Assembly (NCBI GenBank): GCA_905236675.1
Contig: CAJOND010000005.1
Location: forward strand, 28,517 to 92,516
DNA length: 64,000 nt
DNA from: Candidatus Rifleibacteriota bacterium
GTDB taxonomy: Bacteria; Muiribacteriota; Ozemobacteria; Ozemobacterales; Ozemobacteraceae
Direction of reading: 5' to 3'
In this document: positions 35,262 through 43,119 of the stretch, piece after piece
Layout: every line of letters begins with the position of its first letter
Numbering within the stretch: position 1 is the stretch's first letter
Program-made: the position numbers and the translations under genes
The notes under the pieces: generated by a model
Databases searched by the model: none
What the model was told of the DNA's origin: nothing
Seen by the model: only the letters and a program-made list of their open reading frames with translations

Positions 35262-35927
35262 TTACTCTATCAGATGCAGCCATTCTTTTAATAGAAAACT
35301 GAAACGACCGATTAGCAGAGAAATACGACCCATTACTGTTGCACCAAAAGAAGCACCGAAGCTAATCATTAAGAACCAGATACCAATTTTGGATAAATTA
35401 CCAAATACGCGTCCTCTGTGCTCTGTACTGAAGAAGAAGTAAAATAGACAAGCTATTGTTCCTAAAACTAGTACAAAGTTAGAAAAACTCTGCCAAATAT
35501 CGCCTGATACTATAATTGGTTTAATAGATTTTGCAATTTGAGGAATTAAAAGTTGTTGTGTTGATGTAACAATTACAACACCTGTTGATATCCCCATAAC
35601 AAAAGCTACAGTAAATCTGCTTACCCAGGCAAGCTTTTGCGAAAATCTTAGGAGCATAAGACAACCAAGAATTCCCGGAATTAACAACATATATTCTGGA
35701 GCGGCATTTGCTGCTTCCCCAGCATTAAATAAACTAGGAAATAGTTTGGCAAATAAATTTGGTTTCAAAACCTGATGGAAATAGTTTACTGATAAATAAT
35801 AACCAGCTGAAACTCCAACAAATAAAGATTCTGCAAACCTATAAAAAGGATTGTCTTTGACAAGGAAGCTAAAACAACAGAGTGTTATGAAAGCACCAAT
35901 CCAAATACTAATAAATTCAAAATCCAT
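35262..35927 (-). CDS. Six-TM membrane protein of the MutL operon
   Basis: The 221-residue protein has about six membrane helices (near 5-22, 35-50, 80-96, 105-122, 145-168, 180-205). The N-terminal helices include WIGAFITLCCFSFLVKDNPFYRFAESLFVGVSAGYY, a motif that looks conserved rather than random hydrophobic sequence. It is 18 bp from the preceding and 27 bp from the following gene. No transporter family is recognised. It is probably an integral core component of the complex encoded here. Confidence 0.75.
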   Translation of the reverse strand: MDFEFISIWIGAFITLCCFSFLVKDNPFYRFAESLFVGVSAGYYLSVNYFHQVLKPNLFAKLFPSLFNAGEAANAAPEYMLLIPGILGCLMLLRFSQKLAWVSRFTVAFVMGISTGVVIVTSTQQLLIPQIAKSIKPIIVSGDIWQSFSNFVLVLGTIACLFYFFFSTEHRGRVFGNLSKIGIWFLMISFGASFGATVMGRISLLIGRFSFLLKEWLHLIE

Positions 35928-35945
35928 TTTTTGCCCCTCCTTTGC

Positions 35946-36890
35946 TTAAGCTTTCTTTTTCTTGCCTAATTTACGGTTTTCAGCAATATAAGCAAGATTT
36001 CCGAGGATGATGAATAGCATAATTGCTAAGTGAGCAACTGCTTGAGGGAACATACCTGCACGTCCTTCAGCTATTATTGGTTTCCCGTCTTTATCGCTAC
36101 CATAATCACCAACAAGTGTTTCATATTCTGCAGAACCAGGTAAGCCGCCAATCATGCCAACTAACTGACCGGTCTGAAGATATGTGGTAAATCTTGGGAT
36201 ATTAACTGATGTGCATCCTGCTGCCATCGGTCTTTTATGGTCTGCTTCAACCTGTATAAAAGCTTCTATACCGTTGGTTCCAGCAGTATAACTGATAATC
36301 AAATCTATATCTTCTATGCTGAATTTTTTACCTTTAATATTTTTAGTAAAAATATCCATATTGAGAGTAGATTTACCCGTCATATCCTGTGGATAAGTTC
36401 CCATGAAATCATTACAAAGGTTTTTTACGTGAATGATTCCTCCTGGTTTATATCCAAGATTAACATAATCAATTCCTGGTTCAAGTTTAAATTTGCTACT
36501 CTTAGATATTTTACCTTCTTTTCTTAAAGTAGCATTATTATAATTTTGTTCATGTATTATTTTTGCTTTCTTAAGACAGTCTTCTGCCAATTGACTTCCT
36601 AATGGCCAGTTGCAACCTATAACTGGTTTAATGTTTCTTCTGAACATATGAACAAAAATTGCTATAGCACCAGGACCTAATTCTGGTTCAGCTGCAGGGT
36701 CAAAGTCAAAAGAAAGAAATACACGACTTCCTTCAGGTAAAGATTCAATTTTGTCGTAAATTCCCTTTACAGCTGTACTAGGTTTCATTTCTAGTTCATA
36801 CTTGAAAATCATTGGTAGAATAACTGATAAAGCAACACAAAGATAAACCCAACGACGGTCAAGGTTTTTTAATTTTAAGAAAATATCCAT
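35946..36890 (-). CDS. Membrane-anchored protein of the MutL operon
   Basis: The 314-residue protein has one N-terminal TM (WVYLCVALSVILPMIF, about 15-30) and one near the C-terminus (about 278-300). Between them is a roughly 240-residue alpha/beta domain with SRVFLSFDFDPAAEPELGPGA and IIHVKNLCNDFMGTYP. That domain is likely extracytoplasmic, but the topology is inferred. ATG at 36890 is chosen for GAGGAG 8 nt upstream; a TTG five codons earlier overlaps the previous stop. I recognise no assigned function. Confidence 0.75.
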   Translation of the reverse strand: MDIFLKLKNLDRRWVYLCVALSVILPMIFKYELEMKPSTAVKGIYDKIESLPEGSRVFLSFDFDPAAEPELGPGAIAIFVHMFRRNIKPVIGCNWPLGSQLAEDCLKKAKIIHEQNYNNATLRKEGKISKSSKFKLEPGIDYVNLGYKPGGIIHVKNLCNDFMGTYPQDMTGKSTLNMDIFTKNIKGKKFSIEDIDLIISYTAGTNGIEAFIQVEADHKRPMAAGCTSVNIPRFTTYLQTGQLVGMIGGLPGSAEYETLVGDYGSDKDGKPIIAEGRAGMFPQAVAHLAIMLFIILGNLAYIAENRKLGKKKKA

Positions 36891-36901
36891 ATTATCTCTC
36901 C

Positions 36902-37810
36902 TCAACCTTCTCCACCAAGATGGCTTCTTTCAACACCAAGAATAATCTTTAGAGATGATGATACATAGCCGAGCATGGCGCCTATTAATATTGCCCCTTG
37001 GGCTGCTGAACTTGGGTAAGCCATAATCCAGTCTTTTATTGCTGAAATTTCTAAATTTTTGAATAATGGAATCCAAGTCCACAACTTAGAAATCATATCA
37101 CCTAAGGGAACATTCCCTAGCATGACTATAAATGCTGAGAACATAAGTAAACCAGCTTCCTTAGACTTAATTCTAAAAGCTCTAAATGAAGCAGAAGCAA
37201 CGAAGAATGCTAAAAGAGCGAACATTGTAGAACTTGCTGATTTAAACACTCCATCATACAAAACCTGCTGTGCTATCGCAATTTTACTCATAAATCTACT
37301 TTTTATACGGTCAGCAGATACCTTTTCTTCTTTGAAGTTGCCGTTTTCATCTTTTTCTGGAAGAATGACAGTAATAGTCAAAGTTCCATTAGGATCTTTT
37401 TCGCCTAACTCATTTAATAAAGCCTTTTCCTTTATTGTGACTTCTTTGGCGCTGAAACCTTTTTCAGACAACAGCATATAAGGTTTATCTTCTTCAAGTT
37501 TTTCTTCAAAAGCAGGCCAAGAACCGCCGGAAATCAATCCTATGGTTCCCATTCCAAAAAATCCTACTAATAAAACAACTGAGTAACCCCAACCATTTTG
37601 TTTGAGGGCGATTTTCTTAAAATTGAATCTTAAAAGGCTGAATGCCCCAAGAATCATAGTGAAAACCATAATTATCTGGCTCCACTTAGGGAGTATTTCT
37701 TCCAGTTGTTTAATAAAAGATAATGAGTTGCCTGTAAAATAGGCAACTATCATAATAACACCAGTAACAAATGTTATTATCAGAGGTAATGTTCTTTTTA
37801 AAAATAGCAT
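36902..37810 (-). CDS. Multi-TM protein of the MutL operon
   Basis: The 302-residue protein has three N-terminal TMs (about 7-27, 45-62, 75-95), a soluble insertion of about 90 residues containing a D-rich loop (PEKDENGNFKEEKV), and three C-terminal TMs (about 190-210, 220-238, 265-290). It is 17 bp after the DUF6754-like gene. No family is recognised. Together with the six-TM and two-TM proteins it gives the operon a large membrane part. Confidence 0.75.
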   Translation of the reverse strand: MLFLKRTLPLIITFVTGVIMIVAYFTGNSLSFIKQLEEILPKWSQIIMVFTMILGAFSLLRFNFKKIALKQNGWGYSVVLLVGFFGMGTIGLISGGSWPAFEEKLEEDKPYMLLSEKGFSAKEVTIKEKALLNELGEKDPNGTLTITVILPEKDENGNFKEEKVSADRIKSRFMSKIAIAQQVLYDGVFKSASSTMFALLAFFVASASFRAFRIKSKEAGLLMFSAFIVMLGNVPLGDMISKLWTWIPLFKNLEISAIKDWIMAYPSSAAQGAILIGAMLGYVSSSLKIILGVERSHLGGEG

Positions 37811-37827
37811 CTCTTTATTTTACCTCA

Positions 37828-39366
37828 CTACTTTAACAAATTTATAAAAGAATTTGCAGCCGTGTCAAATCCTAGCTTCTTCCCAAAGGAAGTAGCACCA
37901 AGCGTTGATAACAAAGTTCCTACGATTATAGCCATGATAATTATTACTTTAACCATGTCTTGTCCTTTCAGAGAACCAATTTCTCTTGGATTCTTTGAAA
38001 GGTATGCTGATGCTGCAAATAATTCTTCACCAATAAGTGTATAGTCACAGGCTGCAACAAAGAAAGGTATCTGAGATGGTTCAGCAGTACCTGCAATTTG
38101 TATTGCACCGATTGAGTTACCTGTTTCTGCAAGAATTAATGATTCTGCATAGAATGTTCCTAGATAGAAACAAGCGGCAGGTTTATCACGTAACATGACA
38201 CCACCAACACCTGCAACATAACCAAACTGATCATCTGTCAAGTAATTGATTCTGTCAGGTCTATAGGCATCAACACGACCTTTTTCCATATATGCCTGTT
38301 TAACAACTTCTTGTGCAACCGACATAACGAAACTTCTAGTCATTGGTGCATATAAATCGGTGTCGTATTCTGCTGTTTTTCTAGCAACATGACCAAGAAT
38401 TGTAACCCCGGCAATAGTCTGTATATCGTCCATATCCATAATGCCTGGAACATATAGAACACCTCGGCCCATTTCTGTAGCACGACCAACAGCATCTTCT
38501 ATGGCTGATAGACCACTGATTCTTCTGATGAACATTTCTTTGCCACGTTGTGCTTGCAAAGTGTAATAAGATACAAAAACAAGAAGAACGAGTATGACAG
38601 CTAAAGTCATACCACGGCTGGAATCAAATATGTTGCTTTGTTCTTTTTTACCATCGTTAGAACTTTTATCTATTGCTTTAGGTTGAGCATTAGGAGTTTT
38701 GTTTGGCTCAGAATTTGCAACTACTGAATTCTGTTTTTGAATAGATGTTTCAGTAGATTCTTTAGGTTGAGCAATAGGAGTCTGATTTGACTCAGCATTA
38801 GTAACTACTGAATCTTGTTTTTGAATAGAAATTTCTTTAACTTCATTAACAGGATTAGTTGTTGTTACAGCTTCTTTTTCTATAACTTTTTCTTCATTAT
38901 TGGCCTTATTTTCTAATGGGGTAGCTAACTGACTTGTTTCTGCTTTTTCATTAGAAATAATAATCGGAGCAGTTTCTTTAATAGCTTCTGAAACTGTTTT
39001 ATTAGTTGAAGTTACTTCTTCTTTTATGCTTTCTTTAACGCTTTCTACTTTATTCACTACAGATTCTAACGATTGTTTTATTTCATTAGACTGCGGAATA
39101 ACTTCTGGCATTACAATTACTGGGGATTCGTTAGTTTTTTCTATAACTTCATCCGCGGGAGAAACCTCAACAGATATTGCTTTATTGCCTTCGTCTGATT
39201 CTGTAGAATTTGTTACAGGCGCAGAATTATCGCCATTTACAACAGATTCAGAGGTTGAAACAGGCATGACTTCACTTTGAGCAAACAAAGTGCAAGTAAA
39301 TACCAAACAGAGCACTGCAATTAAAAAGAAACGCAGTTCCCTGGGCGGTTGCCGTAAAACGCTCAT
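37828..39366 (-). CDS. DUF6754-like membrane protein
   Basis: The 512-residue protein has a signal or anchor segment (FFLIAVLCLVFTCTLFA), a 200-residue low-complexity Ser/Thr/Glu/Val-rich linker, a TM at about 250-268, a conserved domain at about 275-470 and a C-terminal TM (IIIMAIIVGTLLSTLG). The domain reads RISGLSAIEDAVGRATEMGR ... VLYVPGIMDMDD and resembles DUF6754 as I recall it. GGAGG lies 8 nt before the ATG. It is the first gene behind the consensus promoter at 39399-39427 and probably defines the extracytoplasmic side of the complex. Confidence 0.8.
   Translation of the reverse strand: MSVLRQPPRELRFFLIAVLCLVFTCTLFAQSEVMPVSTSESVVNGDNSAPVTNSTESDEGNKAISVEVSPADEVIEKTNESPVIVMPEVIPQSNEIKQSLESVVNKVESVKESIKEEVTSTNKTVSEAIKETAPIIISNEKAETSQLATPLENKANNEEKVIEKEAVTTTNPVNEVKEISIQKQDSVVTNAESNQTPIAQPKESTETSIQKQNSVVANSEPNKTPNAQPKAIDKSSNDGKKEQSNIFDSSRGMTLAVILVLLVFVSYYTLQAQRGKEMFIRRISGLSAIEDAVGRATEMGRGVLYVPGIMDMDDIQTIAGVTILGHVARKTAEYDTDLYAPMTRSFVMSVAQEVVKQAYMEKGRVDAYRPDRINYLTDDQFGYVAGVGGVMLRDKPAACFYLGTFYAESLILAETGNSIGAIQIAGTAEPSQIPFFVAACDYTLIGEELFAASAYLSKNPREIGSLKGQDMVKVIIIMAIIVGTLLSTLGATSFGKKLGFDTAANSFINLLK
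38677..38844. repeat. 84-bp tandem duplication inside the DUF6754-like gene
   Basis: Two head-to-tail copies of an 84-bp unit (38677-38760, 38761-38844) encode 28-residue repeats of the type SIQKQ(D/N)SVV in the linker. The period is a multiple of three, so the frame is kept. The copies differ at several positions, so the duplication is not recent. Confidence 0.85.
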
Positions 39367-39398
39367 GGATAAACCTCCATCAACAAAATATAAAAAAA

Positions 39399-39427
39399 AT
39401 TATAAATCACTCATTCTTTTGTGTCAA
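39399..39427 (-). promoter_or_regulatory. Consensus promoter of the DUF6754-MutL operon
   Basis: On the minus strand, TTGACA (39427-39422), an exact 17-bp spacer and TATAAT (39404-39399) match the sigma70-type consensus at all 12 positions. The predicted start site is roughly 25 bp before the DUF6754-like ATG. Confidence 0.9.
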
Positions 39428-39486
39428 TAAATTTGAGTTTAAGACATGCCAAGCTGGTCAAAGAATAAAGTTGTGACGAGACAATA

Positions 39487-39534
39487 CATTTATTTATTTG
39501 ATTAAGCTGTGGAATTAAATAAATGTTTGATTAA
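39487..39534. other. Possible operator upstream of the DUF6754-MutL promoter
   Basis: A perfect 10-bp inverted repeat (CATTTATTTA at 39487-39496, TAAATAAATG at 39516-39525) has a 19-nt spacer, and each arm is followed by the direct repeat TTTGATTAA. It lies about 60 bp upstream of the -35 box. It is AT-only, so chance is a real alternative. Confidence 0.35.
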
Positions 39535-39596
39535 AGTATTCTGATTCTTATCTGTCTTCAGAAATTCTATAATTTCAATAAATTCAATAAATTTTA

Positions 39597-39659
39597 CAGT
39601 TCTCAGTTCTCTCTTCATTAATGGTCTTATATCTTTAGTCTTTCCGTTTTCAGTTTTCA
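39597..39659. repeat. Heptanucleotide-period array, nine units
   Basis: Units include CAGTTCT twice, CTCTTCA, TCTTATA, TCTTTAG, TCTTTCC and GTTTTCA twice. The array runs into the stop codon of the minus-strand oppF-like gene, so the repeat lies at that gene's 3' end. Confidence 0.75.
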
Positions 39660-40481
39660 TCTTCCTTCTCTTAGGGATAATGCTGCATTAAGTAGTTTTT
39701 TACTATATTCGTGCTTGGCGTCAGTAAGTAGTTTATCTGCTGGCAATTCTTCAACTAAATCTCCGTGATAAAGCAGAATTATTCTATCTGAAATCTGTCT
39801 TACAACAGCAACATCGTGAGATATAAATATCATGGAAAGCCCACGTTTTTCTTTCAATTCAACTAATAACTCTAAAATTTGAGCTTGAACTGAAACATCT
39901 AATGCAGAAACAGCTTCGTCGGCTATAATAAGTTTGGGATTAAGTATCAAGGCTCTGCATATACCAATTCTTTGACGCTGTCCACCGCTGAATTCAGAAG
40001 GATACTTGTTTAAAGCATATTTTGATAGTCCGACTTCCTCTAAAGAATGTTCTAAAAAGGTTTCTGTCCCTTCTTCTGGGGTTATATTATGAATTTTTAA
40101 AGGTTCAGATAAGATTTGTCTGACATTCATTCGAGGGTCTAATGAACCAAATGGGTCTTGAAAAACCATCTGCATATTTTTCTGAAGTGTTACTTTTTCT
40201 TTATTGGAAGCGTTACAAATATCTATACCAAAAAGTTTAGCTGAGCCGCTATCAGCTTTATAAATACCCATCAATACTTTGGCTAGAGTAGATTTGCCAG
40301 AGCCAGATTCGCCTAAGATGCCTAAAATTTCACCTTTTTTTACAGTAAAGGAAACATTATTTAAAGCTGTTACGCTTTCTGGTTTTTCATTTATGAAATA
40401 TCTTTTTATTTTGCTGCTTAAGCTTTTTTCTACGACAAAACTCTTGCAAATATTTTCTACTATAAGTATTTCTTCTTCCAT
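39657..40481 (-). CDS. Peptide ABC transporter ATP-binding protein, OppF/DppF type
   Basis: The 274-residue ATPase has Walker A GESGSGKSTLAKVL, the Q-loop MVFQDPFGSLDPR, signature FSGGQRQRIGICRAL, Walker B LIIADEAVSALD and the H-loop IFISHD. QDPFGSLDPRM is typical of OppF/DppF. It powers oligopeptide or dipeptide import, normally as a heterodimer with the OppD-type protein encoded 18 bp upstream. No permease genes are in the window, so its membrane partners must be elsewhere. It is the last gene of the pseudopilin operon. Confidence 0.93.
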   Translation of the reverse strand: MEEEILIVENICKSFVVEKSLSSKIKRYFINEKPESVTALNNVSFTVKKGEILGILGESGSGKSTLAKVLMGIYKADSGSAKLFGIDICNASNKEKVTLQKNMQMVFQDPFGSLDPRMNVRQILSEPLKIHNITPEEGTETFLEHSLEEVGLSKYALNKYPSEFSGGQRQRIGICRALILNPKLIIADEAVSALDVSVQAQILELLVELKEKRGLSMIFISHDVAVVRQISDRIILLYHGDLVEELPADKLLTDAKHEYSKKLLNAALSLREGR

Positions 40482-40499
40482 TATATTAAACCTTTTGCT

Positions 40500-41459
40500 T
40501 TATTCACACCAACAGGCCACGAAGTGGTTGTTGCAAGCTTGTCTTAATGTGGGTCTTTCTGAAAGACATTTTTCATTTGCATACGCGCATCTATTGGAAT
40601 AAACACAACCGCTTGGCTTGGAATCTGGGGAAGGAAGAGAACCTTTTATTGGTTCGGGCAGTATTCTGTTTTGAACAAGTCTAGGCAATGCTGCTATCAA
40701 ATCAGCGGTATATGGATGCTTAGGATTGGAAAGTATTTCGTTTGACGGACCTTTTTCTAATAGGTTCCCACAATATAAAACAGCGATTTCATCGGAAATA
40801 GTTCTTAAGACTCCTAAATCGTGACTTATAAACATCATGCTTAAGCCATGATCAACAATCTGTCGTCTTAATTCACCAAGTAGCTGGATTTGCAATTCAG
40901 CATCAATAGCAGTAGTTGGTTCATCAGCTATAACTAGTTTGGGCTCCATAACCAATGCCATAGCAATCATTGCTCTTTGTCTCATACCCCCGCTAAGTTG
41001 ATGAGGATAAGAATCCAGAAATTTTTCTGGTTCTTTAAAACCAGCTCTGAGTAAAGCTTTGATAACTCTTCTTTTTGCTTCTTCTTTGCTTATAATATTT
41101 TCATGGGCATAAATAACTTCATCAATTTGTTCTTGAAGTTTCATTAAAGGATTCATAGCAGTCATAGGTTCTTGAAAAATAAAACCGACCTGTTTTCCTC
41201 TAATTTTGTTCAATTCATTTTCGTTAGCCGAAACAGTATCTATATTGTTCAGGTAAATATGCCCTTCTGTCTTTATTATAGAACTTTTAGGAAGGAGCCC
41301 AACTACACTCATTGCCATAACAGACTTTCCAGAGCCTGATTCGCCTGCAATTCCAAGACAGGTTCCTTCTTTTATCTCAAGATTAATATTCTCTAAGACA
41401 GGTAGAGACTGGTTGTTTGAACCTCTTAAAGTTAAGCTGTAATTAGATATTTTTAACAT
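40500..41459 (-). CDS. Peptide ABC transporter ATP-binding protein, OppD/DppD type
   Basis: The 319-residue ATPase has Walker A GESGSGKSVMAM, QEPMTAMNPL, signature LSGGMRQRAMIAMAL and Walker B LVIADEPTTAID. It ends in the oligopeptide-transporter C-terminal extension with clustered cysteines (GCVYSNRCAYANEKC), as in OppD/DppD. ATG at 41459 follows the lipoprotein gene stop by one base; a TTG upstream would overlap that gene. It pairs with the OppF-type protein downstream. Confidence 0.93.
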   Translation of the reverse strand: MLKISNYSLTLRGSNNQSLPVLENINLEIKEGTCLGIAGESGSGKSVMAMSVVGLLPKSSIIKTEGHIYLNNIDTVSANENELNKIRGKQVGFIFQEPMTAMNPLMKLQEQIDEVIYAHENIISKEEAKRRVIKALLRAGFKEPEKFLDSYPHQLSGGMRQRAMIAMALVMEPKLVIADEPTTAIDAELQIQLLGELRRQIVDHGLSMMFISHDLGVLRTISDEIAVLYCGNLLEKGPSNEILSNPKHPYTADLIAALPRLVQNRILPEPIKGSLPSPDSKPSGCVYSNRCAYANEKCLSERPTLRQACNNHFVACWCE

Positions 41460-41460
41460 T

Positions 41461-43119
41461 TTATTGTTTTGAAGTTTCTTTGCCAAACATGATTGGCCAG
41501 CTTAAAATATCATCCCAAATTGTGTTTGGAGATTTTATCGTTTTTACAACACTTCCATGAATCATAGCTATATCATTAACTCTAACTAGAAAAGCGCAAG
41601 GACATAAATTAGATAATTTTTCATTTACTATTTTATATGCCACTTCTTTGTTTGCAGGAGTGACTGCTGAATCTAAAGTAATTAAATTGCTGTCAAGTTC
41701 ATCATCACTAATTCCTGTGAAATTTAAACCATTATCTCCAACTATTTTATTACTTCCAAATAGTTCTTTCATACTACAATCATTACTGATATGATAGCTA
41801 AGTAAAGCAGTTTCAAATTTACCACCTTTTAATTCATCAGATACGAACTCATTCCATGAAACTGCTTTGATTTCTGCTTGAATACCTACTGCTTTTAGCT
41901 TTTCAATTATTTTTTCTGAAATATGACGTCTGGATATTGAATCATTATTGATAGAAATGCTTAGTTTGAAAGTATTACCATTAAAATCTCTCAGTCCATC
42001 ATTGTTTTTATCAACAATTCCAACTTCGTCTAATAATTTCTTGCCTTCTTCCAACTGGTCATTTTCAGACTTTTTTGATTCTCCAACAGGAATTAAATTG
42101 TCAAATAATTCTATAGAACCTTCTCCCATAGATTGTTTAACACATTCTCTACCTATTATTAAATTTAGAGCTTTCCTGATTTTTACATCTTTAAGTTTGT
42201 CGTTTTTAGTATTGAAAATCCATGTTAATACTGCAGGATTAGGATGTTCTTTGTATACTACATTGTCTATGCCTAGGTTTTTAAGTTGTTCTGCTATTAT
42301 TAATGGAGCCGAAATCCAATCTAGCTGATTGTTCCTGAAATCGCTGATAGTCTGTTGCAATTCATAAGAACATATAATTGCTATTTTTGGCCTTTTTGTA
42401 GCTTTTCCATCATAAAAATTAGTATCAGGTTCCAGGAGCATATATTTATAATCTTTATTGTCAGTTACTTTATATGGGCCTAAGCCAACTGGCTGGTTTA
42501 AAAAGTTTAAATAGGCTTCTTCCACAGTAGTTCCACTTGCCAAATTTTCTTTCGCTAAAAGATGTCCAGGTAAAATGCCTGCACATAGCATATCTAAGTA
42601 CTTTATCGAATTATTTGAAAATATTATTTCGAGATTATCTTGTTCATTTTTTATTGATACTATACCCTTAGCAGCTTCAGAATAAGGACTATTTTTTTCC
42701 GGCATTTTCATTTGGTTCAGATTATATTCAAATTCTGAAACATCAAAGTCTTTCCCGTCATGCCATTTTATCCCTTGTCGCCATTTGCCAGTAACTATAA
42801 GCTTTTCTCCATCTAATTTAGTATCAAAGCTTTCTAGTAGGTAAGGTTCATATTTCCCTTTTTCTAGTTTTATTAAAGGTGAAGCAAAAACCAGATTGCA
42901 GAAAAATTTGTCATGTTCAGAATCTGCTGCTTTTATTGGATCTATTTCTGCTGGAGAGCCATAAAACCCTAATCTGAGAACTTTTCCTGAGTTGTCAGCC
43001 ATAAGTTTCGTATATTCTTCTGGTATTTTTTCCTTTTTACCACAACCTGTAAGCGAAAAAAGACAACAAAGTATTATTGCCAAGATTTTTATTTTATTAA
43101 AGTTTGTTTTAATACCCAT
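41461..43119 (-). CDS. Peptide-binding lipoprotein, SBP family 5
   Basis: The 552-residue protein starts with a lipoprotein signal (IIL-CCLFSLTGC, lipid Cys26). Its body has the family 5 solute-binding fold with YEPYLLESFDTK, GIKWHDGKDFDVSEFEYNLNQM, GLGPYKVTD and a DKNNDGLRDF loop common in this family. It should deliver peptides or another ligand to an ABC permease. It overlaps the O-antigen-ligase-like gene by 11 bp and is followed directly by the two ATPase genes. Confidence 0.93.
   Translation of the reverse strand: MGIKTNFNKIKILAIILCCLFSLTGCGKKEKIPEEYTKLMADNSGKVLRLGFYGSPAEIDPIKAADSEHDKFFCNLVFASPLIKLEKGKYEPYLLESFDTKLDGEKLIVTGKWRQGIKWHDGKDFDVSEFEYNLNQMKMPEKNSPYSEAAKGIVSIKNEQDNLEIIFSNNSIKYLDMLCAGILPGHLLAKENLASGTTVEEAYLNFLNQPVGLGPYKVTDNKDYKYMLLEPDTNFYDGKATKRPKIAIICSYELQQTISDFRNNQLDWISAPLIIAEQLKNLGIDNVVYKEHPNPAVLTWIFNTKNDKLKDVKIRKALNLIIGRECVKQSMGEGSIELFDNLIPVGESKKSENDQLEEGKKLLDEVGIVDKNNDGLRDFNGNTFKLSISINNDSISRRHISEKIIEKLKAVGIQAEIKAVSWNEFVSDELKGGKFETALLSYHISNDCSMKELFGSNKIVGDNGLNFTGISDDELDSNLITLDSAVTPANKEVAYKIVNEKLSNLCPCAFLVRVNDIAMIHGSVVKTIKSPNTIWDDILSWPIMFGKETSKQ

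Noticed and set aside
37059..37481. 140-codon open frame on + opposite the multi-TM gene
   Set aside because: It is antisense to a gene inside a tight operon, has no ribosome site, and its translation mirrors the opposite strand composition.
42000..42030. EF-hand-like DKNNDGLRDF loop in the peptide-binding lipoprotein
   Set aside because: Such loops are ordinary in SBP family 5 proteins, so it is not evidence of a link with the pilin loops.
41948..42328. 126-codon open frame on + opposite the peptide-binding lipoprotein gene
   Set aside because: It is a Ser/Leu-rich shadow of a well supported SBP family 5 gene.
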